The notes beneath the pieces are model-generated. The model searched no databases, was not told the DNA's origin, and saw only the letters and a program-made list of their open reading frames with translations. A stretch of DNA of 64,000 bases from Ceriagrion tenellum. Lineage: Eukaryota; Arthropoda; Insecta; Odonata; Coenagrionidae. Made by a program: the position numbers and the translations under genes. Location: NCBI GenBank assembly GCA_963169105.1, contig OY720632.1, positions 1,550,001 to 1,614,000 of the forward strand. Reading direction: 5' to 3'. Below, piece after piece: positions 22,468-34,454 of this stretch. Every line of letters starts with the position of its first letter. Positions within the stretch are counted from its first letter, which is position 1.

Positions 22468-25400
22468 TCACAAACAGTTAAAAAGCCCAGACTCTTTTAA
22501 AAATAACATTATCCGACTGACACAATCAGGATCGTCTCCTAGGACGTGTCCTAGGTCTCCCCTGATGTTCAGCCGGATGCGCAGAGCACGGTATCTATCA
22601 CACACCGTCAGAAGGTGTCTCACAGTTAAGGGAGAGTCGCAATCCTCACAGTAGGGAGGGATCTTCTCTTCGGTGAAGAGGTAAGAGTGAGTGAGGGCAC
22701 AGTGCCCTATCCTCAACCGTGTGATTGCGACCTCTTCCCTGCGAGTCCTCCCGACTGATGTGGGCCACACTGATACTACCGGCTTTATGGTGCGCAACTT
22801 ATTCTCTGTCGCGGAATGCCAGGTTTCCTTCCACTGTCCAAAGGCTACGTTTCTCAGCGTAGCCTTTAAGTCTTGGTACGGTACCAACACTGACGAAATG
22901 TGTTCGTCTTGAAGAGCCTTCTTCGCTGCCGAGTCGGCCATCTCGTTACCGGCTATTCCCACGTGTCCAGGTACCCACAGAAAACGGATGACGATTCCCT
23001 TCATAGAAAGGGATAAAAGATGACTATGAATCTCCTGGACAAATGGGTGCATCGGGGAATAACCGGAAATGGCCTGCAGCGCACTCATAGAGTCACTACA
23101 GACCATGTATGCGCCACAATTGCCCCTAATACCACCAAGAGCCATCTTTATGGCGAAAAGCTCCGCCGTGTAGATGCTGCACAGCGGGCTTAGCTTCACC
23201 CCGATGACTCCATGGTGGGACGAGACCACCGCGCATGCACATGCCGACTCGGATTTCGAACCATCCGTAAACACGGGAGTGAAATCGGAGTGGCGGCACA
23301 GCTCTTCCCTAAAAAGTTGTTGGTACTCCATAGGCGTCGTGGAACCTTTCTGGCCAGTTCGTAGGGTAAAACTACACTTCGGAAAGGGCACTCGCCATGG
23401 TGGGTGACCGGAACATCCATGGCCGTACACTTCTGGAAGTCTCACATCTGTTCCTTCCATAAAATTTTTAAAACGGACGCTCAGGGGTATGGTGGCCCTT
23501 GTCCGCCTGTTAAAAATGTTTAAAAACCTGGGATTAAAAATTACGTTGAAACACGGGTGAGTCCTCGTATATAAAATTTTTGCCACGTAGTTAGCCATTA
23601 GGATGTTCCTCAGGGTATCCAGCGGGGGCTCTCCGGCATCCGAGTATACGCTTAAGACGGGAGACGTCCTGAACGCTCCGGTCGCCAAACGTAGCCCCGC
23701 GTTGTGAACCGTTGCCAGCGGTGTCAGGTAGCTTTTGCGGCCCGAGGAGTAGACGAAACATCCATAGTCCAACTTGGAACGCACCATAGCCCTGTAAAAT
23801 GAAAGCATGGTGGTCCTGTCGGCGCCCCATGTAGTGTGAGATAAAAAACGTAAAATATTTAAAACGTTAAAACATTTTTCTTTAAGAATCCGGATGTGTT
23901 CCTTCCAATTAAGCTTGGAATCGAACACCATCCCAAGAAAACGAACCGAATCAGCGTATGGTAAAACCCTACCACCGAGACGCAACTCTGGTGGTATGTG
24001 GTTGCCCCTGCAACGATGAAAATGTACGCATTTTGTCTTTTCCGCTGAGAAGCGGAAGCCGTTCTTTTGGGACCAGCCGTCCAGTTTATTAAGACAGAGT
24101 TGTATCTGTCTGGACGCGGTAACTAGTTTGGATGACCGGCATAGAATAGCCAGGTCATCCACAAACAGTGAGCCCATGACAGGTCCCGTGATGCAGTCGA
24201 TAGCGTCATTGATCGCAATAGCGAACAATGTCACACTAAGGACTGATCCTTGTGGCACTCCATTTTCCTGCATATAGGGTTCGGAAAGGTGTTTACCTAC
24301 TCTGATTCTAAAAACTCGGTCCGATAAAATTTTTTAAATAAAAATGGGAAGATTTCCCCTAAAACCCCAGCCATGCAACGTGTTTAAAATCTTCTGACTC
24401 CAGACCCTGTCATACGCCTTCTCCAGGTCAAAGAAGACCGCGATGACGTGCTGGCGCATCAGAAAGGCCTCCTGGATGAAATTGTCGCTCCGAACGAGGT
24501 GATCAATGGTTGATCGACCTCGCCGGAAACCACACTGGATATTCGACAAAAGGTTCCGCCGCTCTAACCACCAAACGAGCCGACGGTTTACCATCCTTTC
24601 CATTACCTTGCACAGACAGCTGGTAAGGGAGATGGGCCTGTAGTTACTCGGGTCCGCTCTGTCCTTTCCCTGTTTAGGGATCGGAACCACCGCAGATTCC
24701 CTCCAGGAAGATGGGAAGCTACCCTCGAACCATAACTGGTTGAGGGTGCTCAGGATCTCCATCAACGCTTCCCCCGAAAGATTTCGAAGGAAGGCGTTGT
24801 GGATTCCGTCCAGTCCCGGAGAGGTGTCCTTGGAATCCGCGATGGCTGACCGAAGTTCCCACAGCGAGAACGGGTCATTGTACTCCGCGATTACGGACGT
24901 CTCAGCAAAGCAAAGAGGAGTTCTCTGGAAGCGTTCCTTGATGGCCAAGAACGCTTCCGAGTAACTCCTGTCGCTGCTTATATTGGCTAGTGAATCGCCA
25001 AAGGCCTCGGCTACATCGCGAGGGGAGGTCACGATTTGGCCATTTATTCTCAAGCAAGAGACGCCGTACTCCCTGCGGGAGCCCGAGATGCATCTCACCT
25101 TATTCCACGCCTGTGCAAGTGGTGTCCTGTGGTTAATGCTATTGACGAATTCCATCCAGGAGGCCCTTTTTGCCTCCTTCACGACTCGTCGGGCTTTCAC
25201 TCGCAGCCGACGGAAGGACGAAAGGTTCGTTGCGGTTGGGTACTTGTTAAAAAGACGAAGGGCACGTTTTCGAAGACGAATTGCCTCGGCGCACTCCTTG
25301 TTCCACCAAGGAACCGCTGGCCGTGGGACGTTACCCGATGACCGTGGGACGCTGCAATTCGCTCCTTCGATCAAGCACCTTGTTAGCACCTCCACATTGT

Positions 25401-26169
25401 GTGTGGCATCACAATTACAATTGTGTTTAAAATTAAAAACGTCTCTAAAATTCTGCCAGTCCGCTTTACGGACAATCCAATTGCCCGGTCGGATAAAATC
25501 AGTGTTAAAACTTGGTTCAGAATTTATTAAAATAGGGAAGTGATCACTGCCACAGAGATCTGTGTGCACGGTCAAATTAAACTTGTTAAAAAGACTGCTC
25601 GTTGCCATAGCTAAATCTATACAGGAGTATTCTCCATTAAAAACATTAAAACGGGTTTTATCACCGTTGTTAAGTAATAAAAGGTTAAAATCGAGGATGA
25701 AACTGGCTAAAATCCGTCCCCTCCTTGTGTTTTGGCCTCTTGAGCTTCCCCACAAGGGGTCATGGGCATTAAAATCACCCAATAATATAAATGGCCTAGG
25801 CAACTGCTGGACAAGTCTCTCTAGGTTGTAACGAGTTACCGGTGCACCCTCCGGCATATAAACGTTGCATAACGTTATATTTTGCGGGGTAAACAAGGTT
25901 ATGGCCACTGCCTGAAACGGGGTGTCAATCCGTACTCGAGAGGTGTAAAGGGCCTCCCGAACAGCAATCGCCACCCCGCCATGGGCTCTATGACCAGTAA
26001 GGTCATCTAGCCTTTCGACCTTGTATCCCCTTAAAATTCCACTGTCCCTCGCCTTAAGATGCGTCTCCTGGAGACATATTACAGAAGGGTTAAAATCTCG
26101 GATTAAAATGGCCAACTCCTCCTTATGCCTATAAAATCCATTACAGTTCCACTGTAAGATAGAGGTCAT
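22468..26169 (-). pseudogene. I-like LINE ORF2: endonuclease, reverse transcriptase, RNase H (one in-frame stop)
   Basis: About 1233 codons in one frame, broken only by a TAA at about 24334-24336. Endonuclease (N-terminal ~230 residues): LQWNCNGFYRHKEEL, LQETHLK, LLGDFNAHDPLWG, CGSDHFPI. RT: NYRPISLTSCLCKVMERMVNRRL, VFFDLEKAYDRVW, ENGVPQGSVLSVTLFAIAIND, and SLFVDDLAILC as the active site (FVDD rather than YADD). RNase H near the C-terminus: FTDGSKS, YTAELFAIKMA, CSDSMSAL, WVPGHVGIAGNEMADSAAKKAL. A final Cys/His block CEDCDSPLTVRHLLTVC follows. RNase H after RT is typical of the I superfamily. Confidence 0.9.
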
Positions 26170-26262
26170 AAAATTTAAAAATACATAAATAAATATATAA
26201 ATAAATAAAAGACCTAAAATAATAAGAAAAAAGGAGCAGCCTATGTCCGGGCTAAGGAGATA

Positions 26263-27440
26263 TCAGCGCTTGAGGCGCTGCTTCCTTCCCTTTTTTCTAA
26301 TTATTTCAATTTCTGTATCTGAGATATAGAAATCTTCCTCCATGGCTTCCTGTGGAGGCGTTTTTGCCTCACCAGATGAACCGGGGGATGGTGAGTTACC
26401 ACGCTTTGTTTGCGTGGCCCCGGCGGTGGATTTGGTGGGGTTCTTCCTAGGAGAACCCGGACCGGTGTTTTTTTGTATTTTGTGCCGGATTTGTGGCCTT
26501 AGCCGGCGTGGCTGATTTCTGTGCAGAGGCAACAGTTTTTGGGCTCACAGTTTCTTCCGTCTGTGTGGAAATGGTGACCTTGGATGTTCGAGTAGAAGCG
26601 ACATGGGCGTAGGACTTGGAAAAAGTAGGAGCAACTTGTGCTCTGTACTTTTTCCGAGCCTCGAAGTACGGGATTTTTTCTACCGTCTTGATTTCCATTA
26701 CTTTGCGCTCCACGATCATCTTTGGGCAATCACGTGAGTACACCGGATGTGCACCCTCGCAATTGACACAAAGTGGGTCACCTGTACATTCCGCACCCTC
26801 ATGCTTCTCCAGGCCGCAGCGGGGACAGGTGGCCTTGCCCTCGCACCGTGTGGCCATGTGGCCGAATCGCTGGCACTGGAAACATCGCATGGGTGCCGGT
26901 ATGAATGGCCGCACTGGCACCGATTCATATCCGACAAACACCTTGTCGGGGAGCTGATCAAGCGTGAACGTGAGAACAACAGACGTCGTGTTGACTCTTT
27001 CTCCGTTGCGCTTTTTCGTGAGTCGACGAGCATCGGTGACCCCCTGAGAGGCCATCTCCCGCTTGATCTCGTCGATCTCAACATACAACAGGTCGTAGTG
27101 ACTGATCACTCCCCGACAGGTGTTCAAGGTGCGGTGCACCTCCACTTTAACGGGTATTTCGCCTAACTTTTCTTTAAGCAATAATTTATCGCTTTGAGCC
27201 CTCGTTGCTGTTTCGATGAGCAGTGTGCCGTCTCGAAGTTTCTTTGCAGATCTTAGTTCCCCAGGAACTGAACTAGACAAAAGTTTTCGAATAAGGAAGG
27301 GGGACACCGTCTTCAGGCTCTCCCCTTCCTTCTGGCACCTCATCACTAAATAGCGCATACTAGCGCCGGGAACATTACCTTCCCCGCCCGGATCTTTTAG
27401 GTGGTGGAAGGATATCATCCGCCATACCTAAACTTGATTC
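26263..27440 (-). pseudogene. I-like LINE ORF1: Gag-like CCHC protein (frameshifted)
   Basis: The main frame (27418-26447) carries a conserved N-terminal domain (RYLVMRCQKEGESLKTVSPF, LRSAKKLRDGTLLIETATR) and three zinc knuckles: CFQCQRFGHMATRC, CPRCGLEKHEGAEC and CVNCEGAHPVYSRDC. The C-terminal tail with EAMEEDFYISDTE, ending RLKR, is in another frame (26532-26263). The shift falls at a run of T at about 26468-26474. A second shift near 27380 separates the probable initiator Met. The protein packages the element RNA. Compare the intact copy at 52621-53787. Confidence 0.87.
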
Positions 27441-28023
27441 ATCCCCCGAGCTCCCCACCCACCATGGAGCCACACATTCGGGACGCCGCACCGCAAACCG
27501 GTGCGGTCGCCAGGGCTACCCGAGGGGATATAGCACCCTAGAGATGGTTGTCTGTTTCGGGTTGGATCTTCGATGCACGGGCCCACCAAACCCGTACATC
27601 TCCGACCGCCCTACGCAGACCCCCACATCCCTGGCACTCGCCACCGTAAAGCATAGAACCACGGAAGCCGATTGACCGGGAGTGGCTAGCTCCCGGCCGC
27701 CCGGTTACACAGAATCCGGGGCCGAAGAGGGGTATTGGCCCCTGGTCCATATCGAGCATCCGACCCCCGGCTGGGAACCACAGACCTCACCCTCCAGGTT
27801 CCCCTTCTCCTCCTTACGGGTCTCCGCACACGGCAAACATGCGGGTGGATCGCAGGCCAGGTGGTGTGGCCGCGCACAGACAGCTGACCCACAAGACTGT
27901 CCGGGCTCAACCCTTGTTGGCTCTGGGTTTGTTTTCGGGGTGTCACCTCCCCGCCCTTTTAGTCGCCTCTTACGACAAGCAGGGATACTGCGGGAGTATT
28001 CTCCATCCCCCTATCCGCAGGGG

Positions 28024-28035
28024 TATTCTTTAACT
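28024..28035. repeat. Target-site duplication, right copy
   Basis: TATTCTTTAACT, identical to 22280-22291. Confidence 0.8.
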
Positions 28036-29221
28036 TGTTATTCATTAGTTATCATAGTATTTTCCTCTGTTCTGAGTTTGGTTAATTCTATTTGCTCACT
28101 GCGTTTTAATTTTCTAGCCAATTGATAGATCGATGTCTTTTCTTCCTGAACATATTCGTCATGCTTAAATATTGTACGAAAAATTGCCTTTTCTGTTTCC
28201 TTTTGATTGAGTAAAACTTTTATTTTATAAATATCTACAGTGTTGTCAGTGAAATTATTTGTTTCCATTAAAATTTGTCTATAAAAATGTATAGTACTAT
28301 TCAAATCCCTGAGTTTTTCTCTTTCTATTTTTAAGAAAAAATGTCGAGCTCTTTTTTTTAGCACTTCCCATTTATCGGACGGTTCAAGATGTTGTAAATC
28401 TTTTTCCCATTCACACCAAGTATTTTTAAATATGGTCTTTACCTCTTTATCATCCAGTTATTTAATGTTTATTGCCCTTTTCCAAAATTTCCTATTTTTA
28501 TTTTTAGAAACAATGTTCCATTCGATGTTAATTTCAACTAGTAGATGATCCGAAATTGGGATGGGATATGCTTTCATATCTAGAATTTTTGCATTAAATC
28601 CTGATTTACATAGAATCTATCGAGTCTCGTAGCAAAAGATTCCTCTATTAAGGTGTATTTAATTTTTTTCTCATGATCAAAGAAATCATTTACGTCTTTA
28701 AATTTAAAGATGTCTACAACTTGTTTAAGTTCATTACATATCGGATAGTTGATTTTGTGCCTACTATTATTTTTACTGTCCTCTAAATTAATTATTGCAT
28801 TGAAATCACCCGCCGTTATTACGTCGGTGTGATTGTTATCTAAAAATTTTAAAAATTTTTGATTATAAAATTCCTTCCGGTCTTGAATTTTCCGCGATCC
28901 AGAGGGGCCGTACAGGTTAACAAAAAATATATCTTCAATCTTGATAGCAATTATTCCACCCTCTTCGCTCATGCTGAGATGCGATGTCTTTAGATGGCTC
29001 TTAATGATAAAGGCAGTAACTCTATTACCTGTTACATTAGTTAGTAACTTATAATTAGTTCTCAACCAGGAGGGAGAACACGCGAACTCTTGAAGCATCA
29101 GTATATCAATGTTATTTTCCAATACAAAATTATAAACTAAGTCTACCTTCTCTTGTTTTTGTATTGCCCGAACATTCAGGGTGGCAATTTTTAAATTAGT
29201 ATTTGTTATATTGTGTTCCAT
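28036..29221 (-). pseudogene. Tx1/L1-like LINE ORF2, endonuclease and linker
   Basis: The frame 29221-28580 begins MEHNITNTNLKIATLNVRAI and shows MLQEFAC (catalytic Glu), FFVNLYGPSGSRK, VITAGDFNAIINLED (GDFN) and FATRLDRFYV. A second open stretch at 28364-28038 (KKRARHFFLKIEREKLRD) corresponds to the linker before the RT. A frame disruption lies between them at about 28440-28580. The ORF then runs into the target duplication and the inserted I-like LINE. It continues at 22279. Confidence 0.85.
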
Positions 29222-29224
29222 TAT

Positions 29225-31640
29225 TTAAAAAGTAACAGTATATCAAGAAACAAAAAACAAAACAAAAATACAAACAAATTTGGGTCTGCTCCGCGATGTT
29301 TTTACGACTCGCCTTGCGCCATCCGCCGTCAGCTGTTCTGCGCGATGTTTTTGGAACGGCCACGAGACTATCCCGTCCTCCATGCAGCTGTTCCCCCACC
29401 TCCGCCGTTGATATGAAGTACTGTGGCCGCAACAGGTTCCTTCCCCCTCCCACCACCTTTCCCTTTCCCGGAAAACCCCCCCTTTCGGTCCCACCCCACA
29501 CTTCCCCTCCCCCTTCACTCTCGCTTTCAAGCCTCTCACTCACTTCCCTTTCCATTCCCAACTCACCCCCCTTCCTTCTTCTCAGCCCTCTTTCACTTCC
29601 CACTCCACACTCACACACATACATACTCTCCAAAACCCACACGCACACACACACAAAGGCCTTGCCTCCATTCCGTTTCCAGAGAAGTGCCCACCTCGTT
29701 CTCACCCCACACTTCCCGTCCCCCCCCCACCCCCGCCTTCAACCTTCTCGCTCACGACCCTTTCCATTCCGGCCTCTCCCCCACCTCCTCTCAACCCTCC
29801 TTCACTATCCTTTCCACACTCACACACTCAAGCATTCTCACCAACACACACACCTCCTTGGAGTCAGGTAGCTCACTTGCCGCGTGACCTTGGCCAAACC
29901 CGCTGCCAACTGCCGGGTTGATCCTCATTCCATCGCACGTGTTGCCAACATTTGGGTTGGGTGGTTGCATGTTTTCTCTCTTCTCTTTTATTTTTTATTT
30001 GCCTCGTCTTCCCACTTCCCCTCTTTTCTTCGCCCCCTTTTCGATGCTGCTCTTTCTGAACGAATAAGGCTGTGGTCTGGTCTCTTTTGCCAATGGTGTT
30101 GTCAGGAAATCGTCACTCTCCTCTTCAGTGGGCATGGCGTAGCATGGTGACGAGACGAGTTTCAGTTTTGGATGATAATGCGCTCCCTCCTCCTCCTGTT
30201 CCTCTCCCTCTTGACTTATCCTCCAAAACCTCCCGCCCCTATCACCTTTGCTCGTCGTTGCCGCCCCTCCTGCCCCCAAATCTTTCTCCCCTTTCCACTT
30301 TCCCGCCTCTGCTTCCATTACCTTACTCGTCGTATTTCCTACTGGAAAACCACCCACCCCTTCTTCTTTCGCCTCGTCTTTTTCTGTCCCTCCGGTCTCT
30401 GCCGCTCGGTTTGTCTCCATCGTCTCCTCTCCCATATTTAAGTCATCATTTCCTATTCCTCTCCCTCCTCCCTCTGCCCCCTTTGTCTCCATCTTCTCCT
30501 CTCCCTCCTTCAACTCCTTCTCTTCTTTCTTCATCCTCTCTTCTTTTCCTTCCCCCGACACTGCCCCCTGTCCCCCAGTTTGTCCATTTGTCTCCAACGT
30601 CCCTTTGTTCATTACTTACGTCCATTTCTTCTACCCTCTGCCCCCTCCCTTCTTCTGCCCCTGGACTTACGCTCCCTGTCCCATTCTTCTCCTCCCCTTC
30701 CACTCGCCCTTTTCTTTGTCCCTCCCCTTCTTTTTCCACTGCCTTTATTGTTTCCTCCCGCTTCCTTCCTTGGTGCTATTTTGCACATTGCTGTGCTTTC
30801 TTTTCCTCTTCCTTCTCGCGGTCCTTTTACCCTCTCCTTTTTCGTCTTCTCCTTCCGTCGACTCTGCCCCCGTGGACGTCGACGTGTGCGTTATCCCGGC
30901 TGCACCGCCCCCCTCTCCTTTCTCCACGTTCACCACCTCCACCTCCATGACCGATACGTCTTCCCCTCTCGCCGAGTCTTCCCGAAGCGTATCCACCACT
31001 TCCTCGTCAAGTTGGGTTGCTTGGCGCACTCTGTCTGCATAACCGGTTTTGAGAGTTAGATTGGGGCAGTTGAGGCGCATGTGCTCACTGCTGCCGCATT
31101 TTGAGCACGTCTTCTTTTGCCCGTCATAATATGACTGCTGTCTCCCCTCCCACCGGTATATAACTGGGAATTTCACTTTCGATAATCATTTTTACCGTTC
31201 TGGTCCCTGTCGGCACCGAATATATTAAATCACCACGCCATTTATTCTCCTGGATGTCTAGTACCTTCCCATAATTAGACAATTCCCTCACAATATCTTC
31301 CTTGCACACCTCAAATGGTAACAGACACACTTTAACGAATTTTGCCCGCTTTGTTGCCGGTTCTACCGACGCAGATCCTACCTATTTGGATGTCGTAGGG
31401 AAGTCCATCCTCGGGGGAACCCTTTGAAGCACCGCCTCCAACGAATTCTCGTTCGCTTATTTCAGAAAAACAGTCCGTCTTGATGCGGCGAACTGGATTC
31501 CTTTGACGTCTTCTACCGGAACCCCGAGGCCCCCATCAATGAAATGATGGACCTCAAGGGGTGTCGGCGATCTATCCATGCCAAATGCCTCAATACGTAG
31601 CGTATTCCGCCGCTCGACCGGCATCTTGCCGGGAACTGCA
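29225..31640 (-). pseudogene. Tx1/L1-like LINE ORF1: Gag-like CCHC protein
   Basis: The minus-strand block at about 31330-31090 reads LLPFEVCKEDIVRELSNYGKVLDI, then TVKMIIESEIPSYIPVGG, then YDGQKKTCSKCGSSEHMRLNC. This is the RRM-like then CCHC order of Tx1-group ORF1. There is a frame change at about 31150. The long C-terminal part (to about 29995) is low-complexity, rich in Glu, Gly, Lys and Ser, in two overlapping frames. The strong purine bias of this strand makes the plus strand pyrimidine-rich (29420-31060) and creates long false open frames there. The N-terminal end near 31640 is not clear. Confidence 0.72.
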
Positions 31641-32110
31641 CGGAATATTCACCTCTAACAAACTCCACCTAAGTGGAACACAACACAAGAAACTCCTCTA
31701 CGAACCAGAAAGATGATTTCGTCCTAAAACAAAACCCTTGGTGCAGAGAAGCCATAAGCATAAAACACTATGCTTTCCACAAAACAACGCCGGTCGCACG
31801 AACCGCGCCACCCGGCGACCGAGCAGGCCCCGGCCGCCGAAATCCACACAACGGAAAAACCTTGAACGGAGGAGCTCCGGAAAAACACGTCCACTCCCTT
31901 CGAATGGCCGTTGGCATCTCTTCGTCGGTTGGGGAGGGTGCTTATTGGAAGCGTACTTACCCTAGATAAAAATGTTTAAAGGCCTTTTTTGTTTAAACTA
32001 CTGGTTGTATAACCCTATATGTGGGGTGATTCATGAACCACATACAGCGGTCTGTACAACTACCGAGTTTGAACAAAATCTGAGACCCGGCTACCTGACA
32101 CTCCCCTTGT
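31640..32110. other. No recognisable gene
   Basis: Contains only short frames with no known motifs. Confidence 0.35.
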
Positions 32111-32116
32111 AAGTAC

Positions 32117-32553
32117 TGAGTTGACGCCGATTTGACAACCGCGCCCCCACGCGAGAAATAAATGCACGGACCGGAGCGGGGACCATTTCAACCCGCCCAT
32201 GATGAGAGAGGGACCCATGGAAGGAAAGATTAGACTTGCCAAGGGATTTTTCGATCAGGGGATGGGTTTAAGGCTGGTTTTCGGGCTCCCTTTCGTAATG
32301 GATGGATGAGTGAGAAAGAGAAAGTGTTTGGAGTTAGACCTTCGAACGTTGGTTGAGCCAAGAACTGCAATATACCACGACTGCTTGAAGTGCGCGACTG
32401 AAGAAGGCGCGGACACAAAATACCTTCTTCGATTTCTGCTCTAGTAGATTGTTACCGTTTTAACTGGTTAAATTAATAAGAGGAGAACTGTTGATAAACA
32501 CTTAGCGATTATGCGAAATGGCAGATGGTGCGTGATTTAACTGTCTCTCTCAA
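32117..32553 (+). repeat. Left arm of a ~435-bp inverted repeat
   Basis: Matches the reverse complement of 36280-36713 over its whole length. Shared landmarks are GACGCCGATTTGACAAC, CACGGACCGGA, AAGGGATTTTT, GAACGTTGGTTGAGCC, ACGACTGCT, CGTTTTAACTG and CGAAATGGCAGAT. Similarity is clear but imperfect. No coding signal. Confidence 0.8.
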
Positions 32554-32779
32554 TACTAGTATACTCGTCTCCGTCTCTCTAGTATAATAGTCTTGGATGA
32601 ATAATATTCATTTCAGATTGATAGTCCTTGATTTTCAAAAATTTTATTCGCCAAGGTGCCTCGTGGTAAATTTCTCGTGAAATAAGAATCAAGTATCAGG
32701 TAAAAATATCCAATGATGGATTCATCAGTTCCTCAATGGTCGCGAGCAGTGGGTCGTTATAGTTAGTCATGTTCAACAC

Positions 32780-33020
32780 CACTGAAGTGCAATCGGATGT
32801 TCCCCACGGAGGTGTCATCGGTCATCTTCTATTACTCCAGTTCAGTAACGACCTCAGTAACGTAATAGTTAGAAGACCTAGGCTGTTTGCCAACGATGAA
32901 TATAGGGCTTATACAACCGGGAGATAGCGATTATTAAAAAATGAACTGGTAGTAATTCAAGCCTGCTGCAAAAAATGGCAGTTGGAATCAATTAAAAATA
33001 AATGCTATGGTCTTTAAGTA
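32780..33020 (+). pseudogene. Old LINE reverse transcriptase relic
   Basis: The frame reading SDVPHGGVIGHLLLL..SNDLSN then LFANDEYRAY then WQLESIKNKC keeps the spacing of PQGSVLGPLLF..INDL, FADD and the W..L..N..KC block of CR1/Jockey-group RT. The active-site Asp pair is changed and stops occur at about 32927 and 33017. About 80 residues remain. Confidence 0.6.
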
Positions 33021-33029
33021 AATCTCGCT

Positions 33030-34440
33030 GTTAATCTGGTAGGTCATTGCACTTCCTTTTACACATCAGTGAAGATACGAATGGGGCGACTAGTGGGCTG
33101 AACAACTCAGTATTTTGTTTTCCTTCTGACACAATAAATGATACATCTTCCGATAAAATGAAAAAGTAACTTTGCCACACAATAAATAATAAACCAGTGG
33201 TACCTATTTCTTCCGACTCATGCACTTTGTTAGTATTTCGCCGGGGAGTTAGTAGCAGCCAACTCGAACGGTGCACTGTAGGGAGACATCAAATTAAAAA
33301 GGGAGAGATCCTCCCTCTTCAATGGGCCATGAGAAATGTGAGGTTTTCTTAATGGGAAATGATTTGTTGGTTTCGAAACTATAAATGAAAAAAAGCATCT
33401 CGAAAGAAAATGCAATGGAGTCTCTCACTCTGACGCGTTATTGAGGTTAAATTCATAAATTTGGATGATGGATGGGAAAATATGTTGCTAACGAAAAAAA
33501 TCCTTCAACATTTAGCGACTACTCGCAATTAAAGACAAAAACCTCGAAAGCTGCCGCCTTCTGGAAAGTAGATTTCCTCACATCTCTCTCTCTCACTAAT
33601 CTATTCCTTCGCTGGATGGAAGGGGTAGGGGAATGCTGCGTAGCGCCTGAGGTCATTTGACGGGAGCAGCCAGTGACGTAAACAACTTTCAAAGACCCTT
33701 TCAGAGAAAGGGTTGAGAGCGTCGATGTTTCTTCGTCGATTACTCGAAAAGTAAGTAATTGATCAAAAAACGGAAAAATATAGGTATTTTAATTTCGGCA
33801 AACTATATCAGATTCGGCAATAAAATTTGTTGGTGAACCAGCCCATTATTTCCTAAATACTATGATACCCAACAATCCGTTAAGGATACAATAATGCCAA
33901 AAACAGATATGAACATATATTTGACGTGCATTTTCTGTGTAGTTAGGCACCGTATGCGCAATGGATTCCGATGAAAATGGTGAAAAACTATTTGAGTTTT
34001 GCATAGAATCCTTGCCACACATTTGGTAAATTGATTCAATGAAATAAAATAGGGTGAATGAATGACTTGGAGCTTCAACTGCAATCTTAGGGGGAAAATT
34101 AAGCGCATAAAAAAGTTAAACATAAGAGGACTTAATACCTCGTTTTTATGAGCCATCCAAAGATGAAAGTTTTCATTCAGTACCTTGAGTGAGGTAAATT
34201 CAAAAAGTCAAGGAAGAAACAACTTAAGTGTTTCCAATGCTTTACTCAATAGAATAACATGTAACTAAAGATTGGGCAGGAACGACCCCGCAAAGTTCGT
34301 TTTCCATCAATCGTAGTATTTTCAAGAAGGGATTTGGTTAAGACTTTCAATTTGGCAACATTTCAAGCCCGAGCTCTAATGCCGTCTAAAAGGTCTATGC
34401 ACATTAATTATTAGAAATCAAAAATTCTGATGTATGTAAG
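33030..34440. other. No recognisable gene
   Basis: AT-rich sequence between the LINE relic and the Tc1-like transposase, inside the large inverted repeat. Short frames only. Confidence 0.4.
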
Positions 34441-34454
34441 AAAAGATAATTTAT

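Larger units (their letters stand above)
22292..28023 (-). mobile_element. Full-length I-like LINE (copy D), inserted in the Tx1/L1-like LINE
   Basis: A complete element on the minus strand: 5' UTR from 28023, gag (about 27440-26263), endonuclease-RT-RNase H ORF2 (26169-22468), a 3' UTR with a terminal hairpin (22315-22344) and a short (TAC)n-like tail. It is flanked by a perfect 12-bp target duplication. It interrupts the linker between endonuclease and RT of the host LINE and is therefore younger than it. ORF2 has a single in-frame stop and gag has frameshifts, so this copy itself is not autonomous. Confidence 0.92.

Noticed and set aside
24983..25543. 186-codon plus-strand frame opposite the I-like LINE ORF2
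   Set aside because: Fully antisense to a conserved endonuclease-RT linker; no motif of its own.
29296..31060. Long Pro/Ser/Leu-rich open frames on the plus strand
   Set aside because: The stretch is strongly pyrimidine-rich. The minus strand carries a recognisable CCHC gag, and the plus frames are its shadows.
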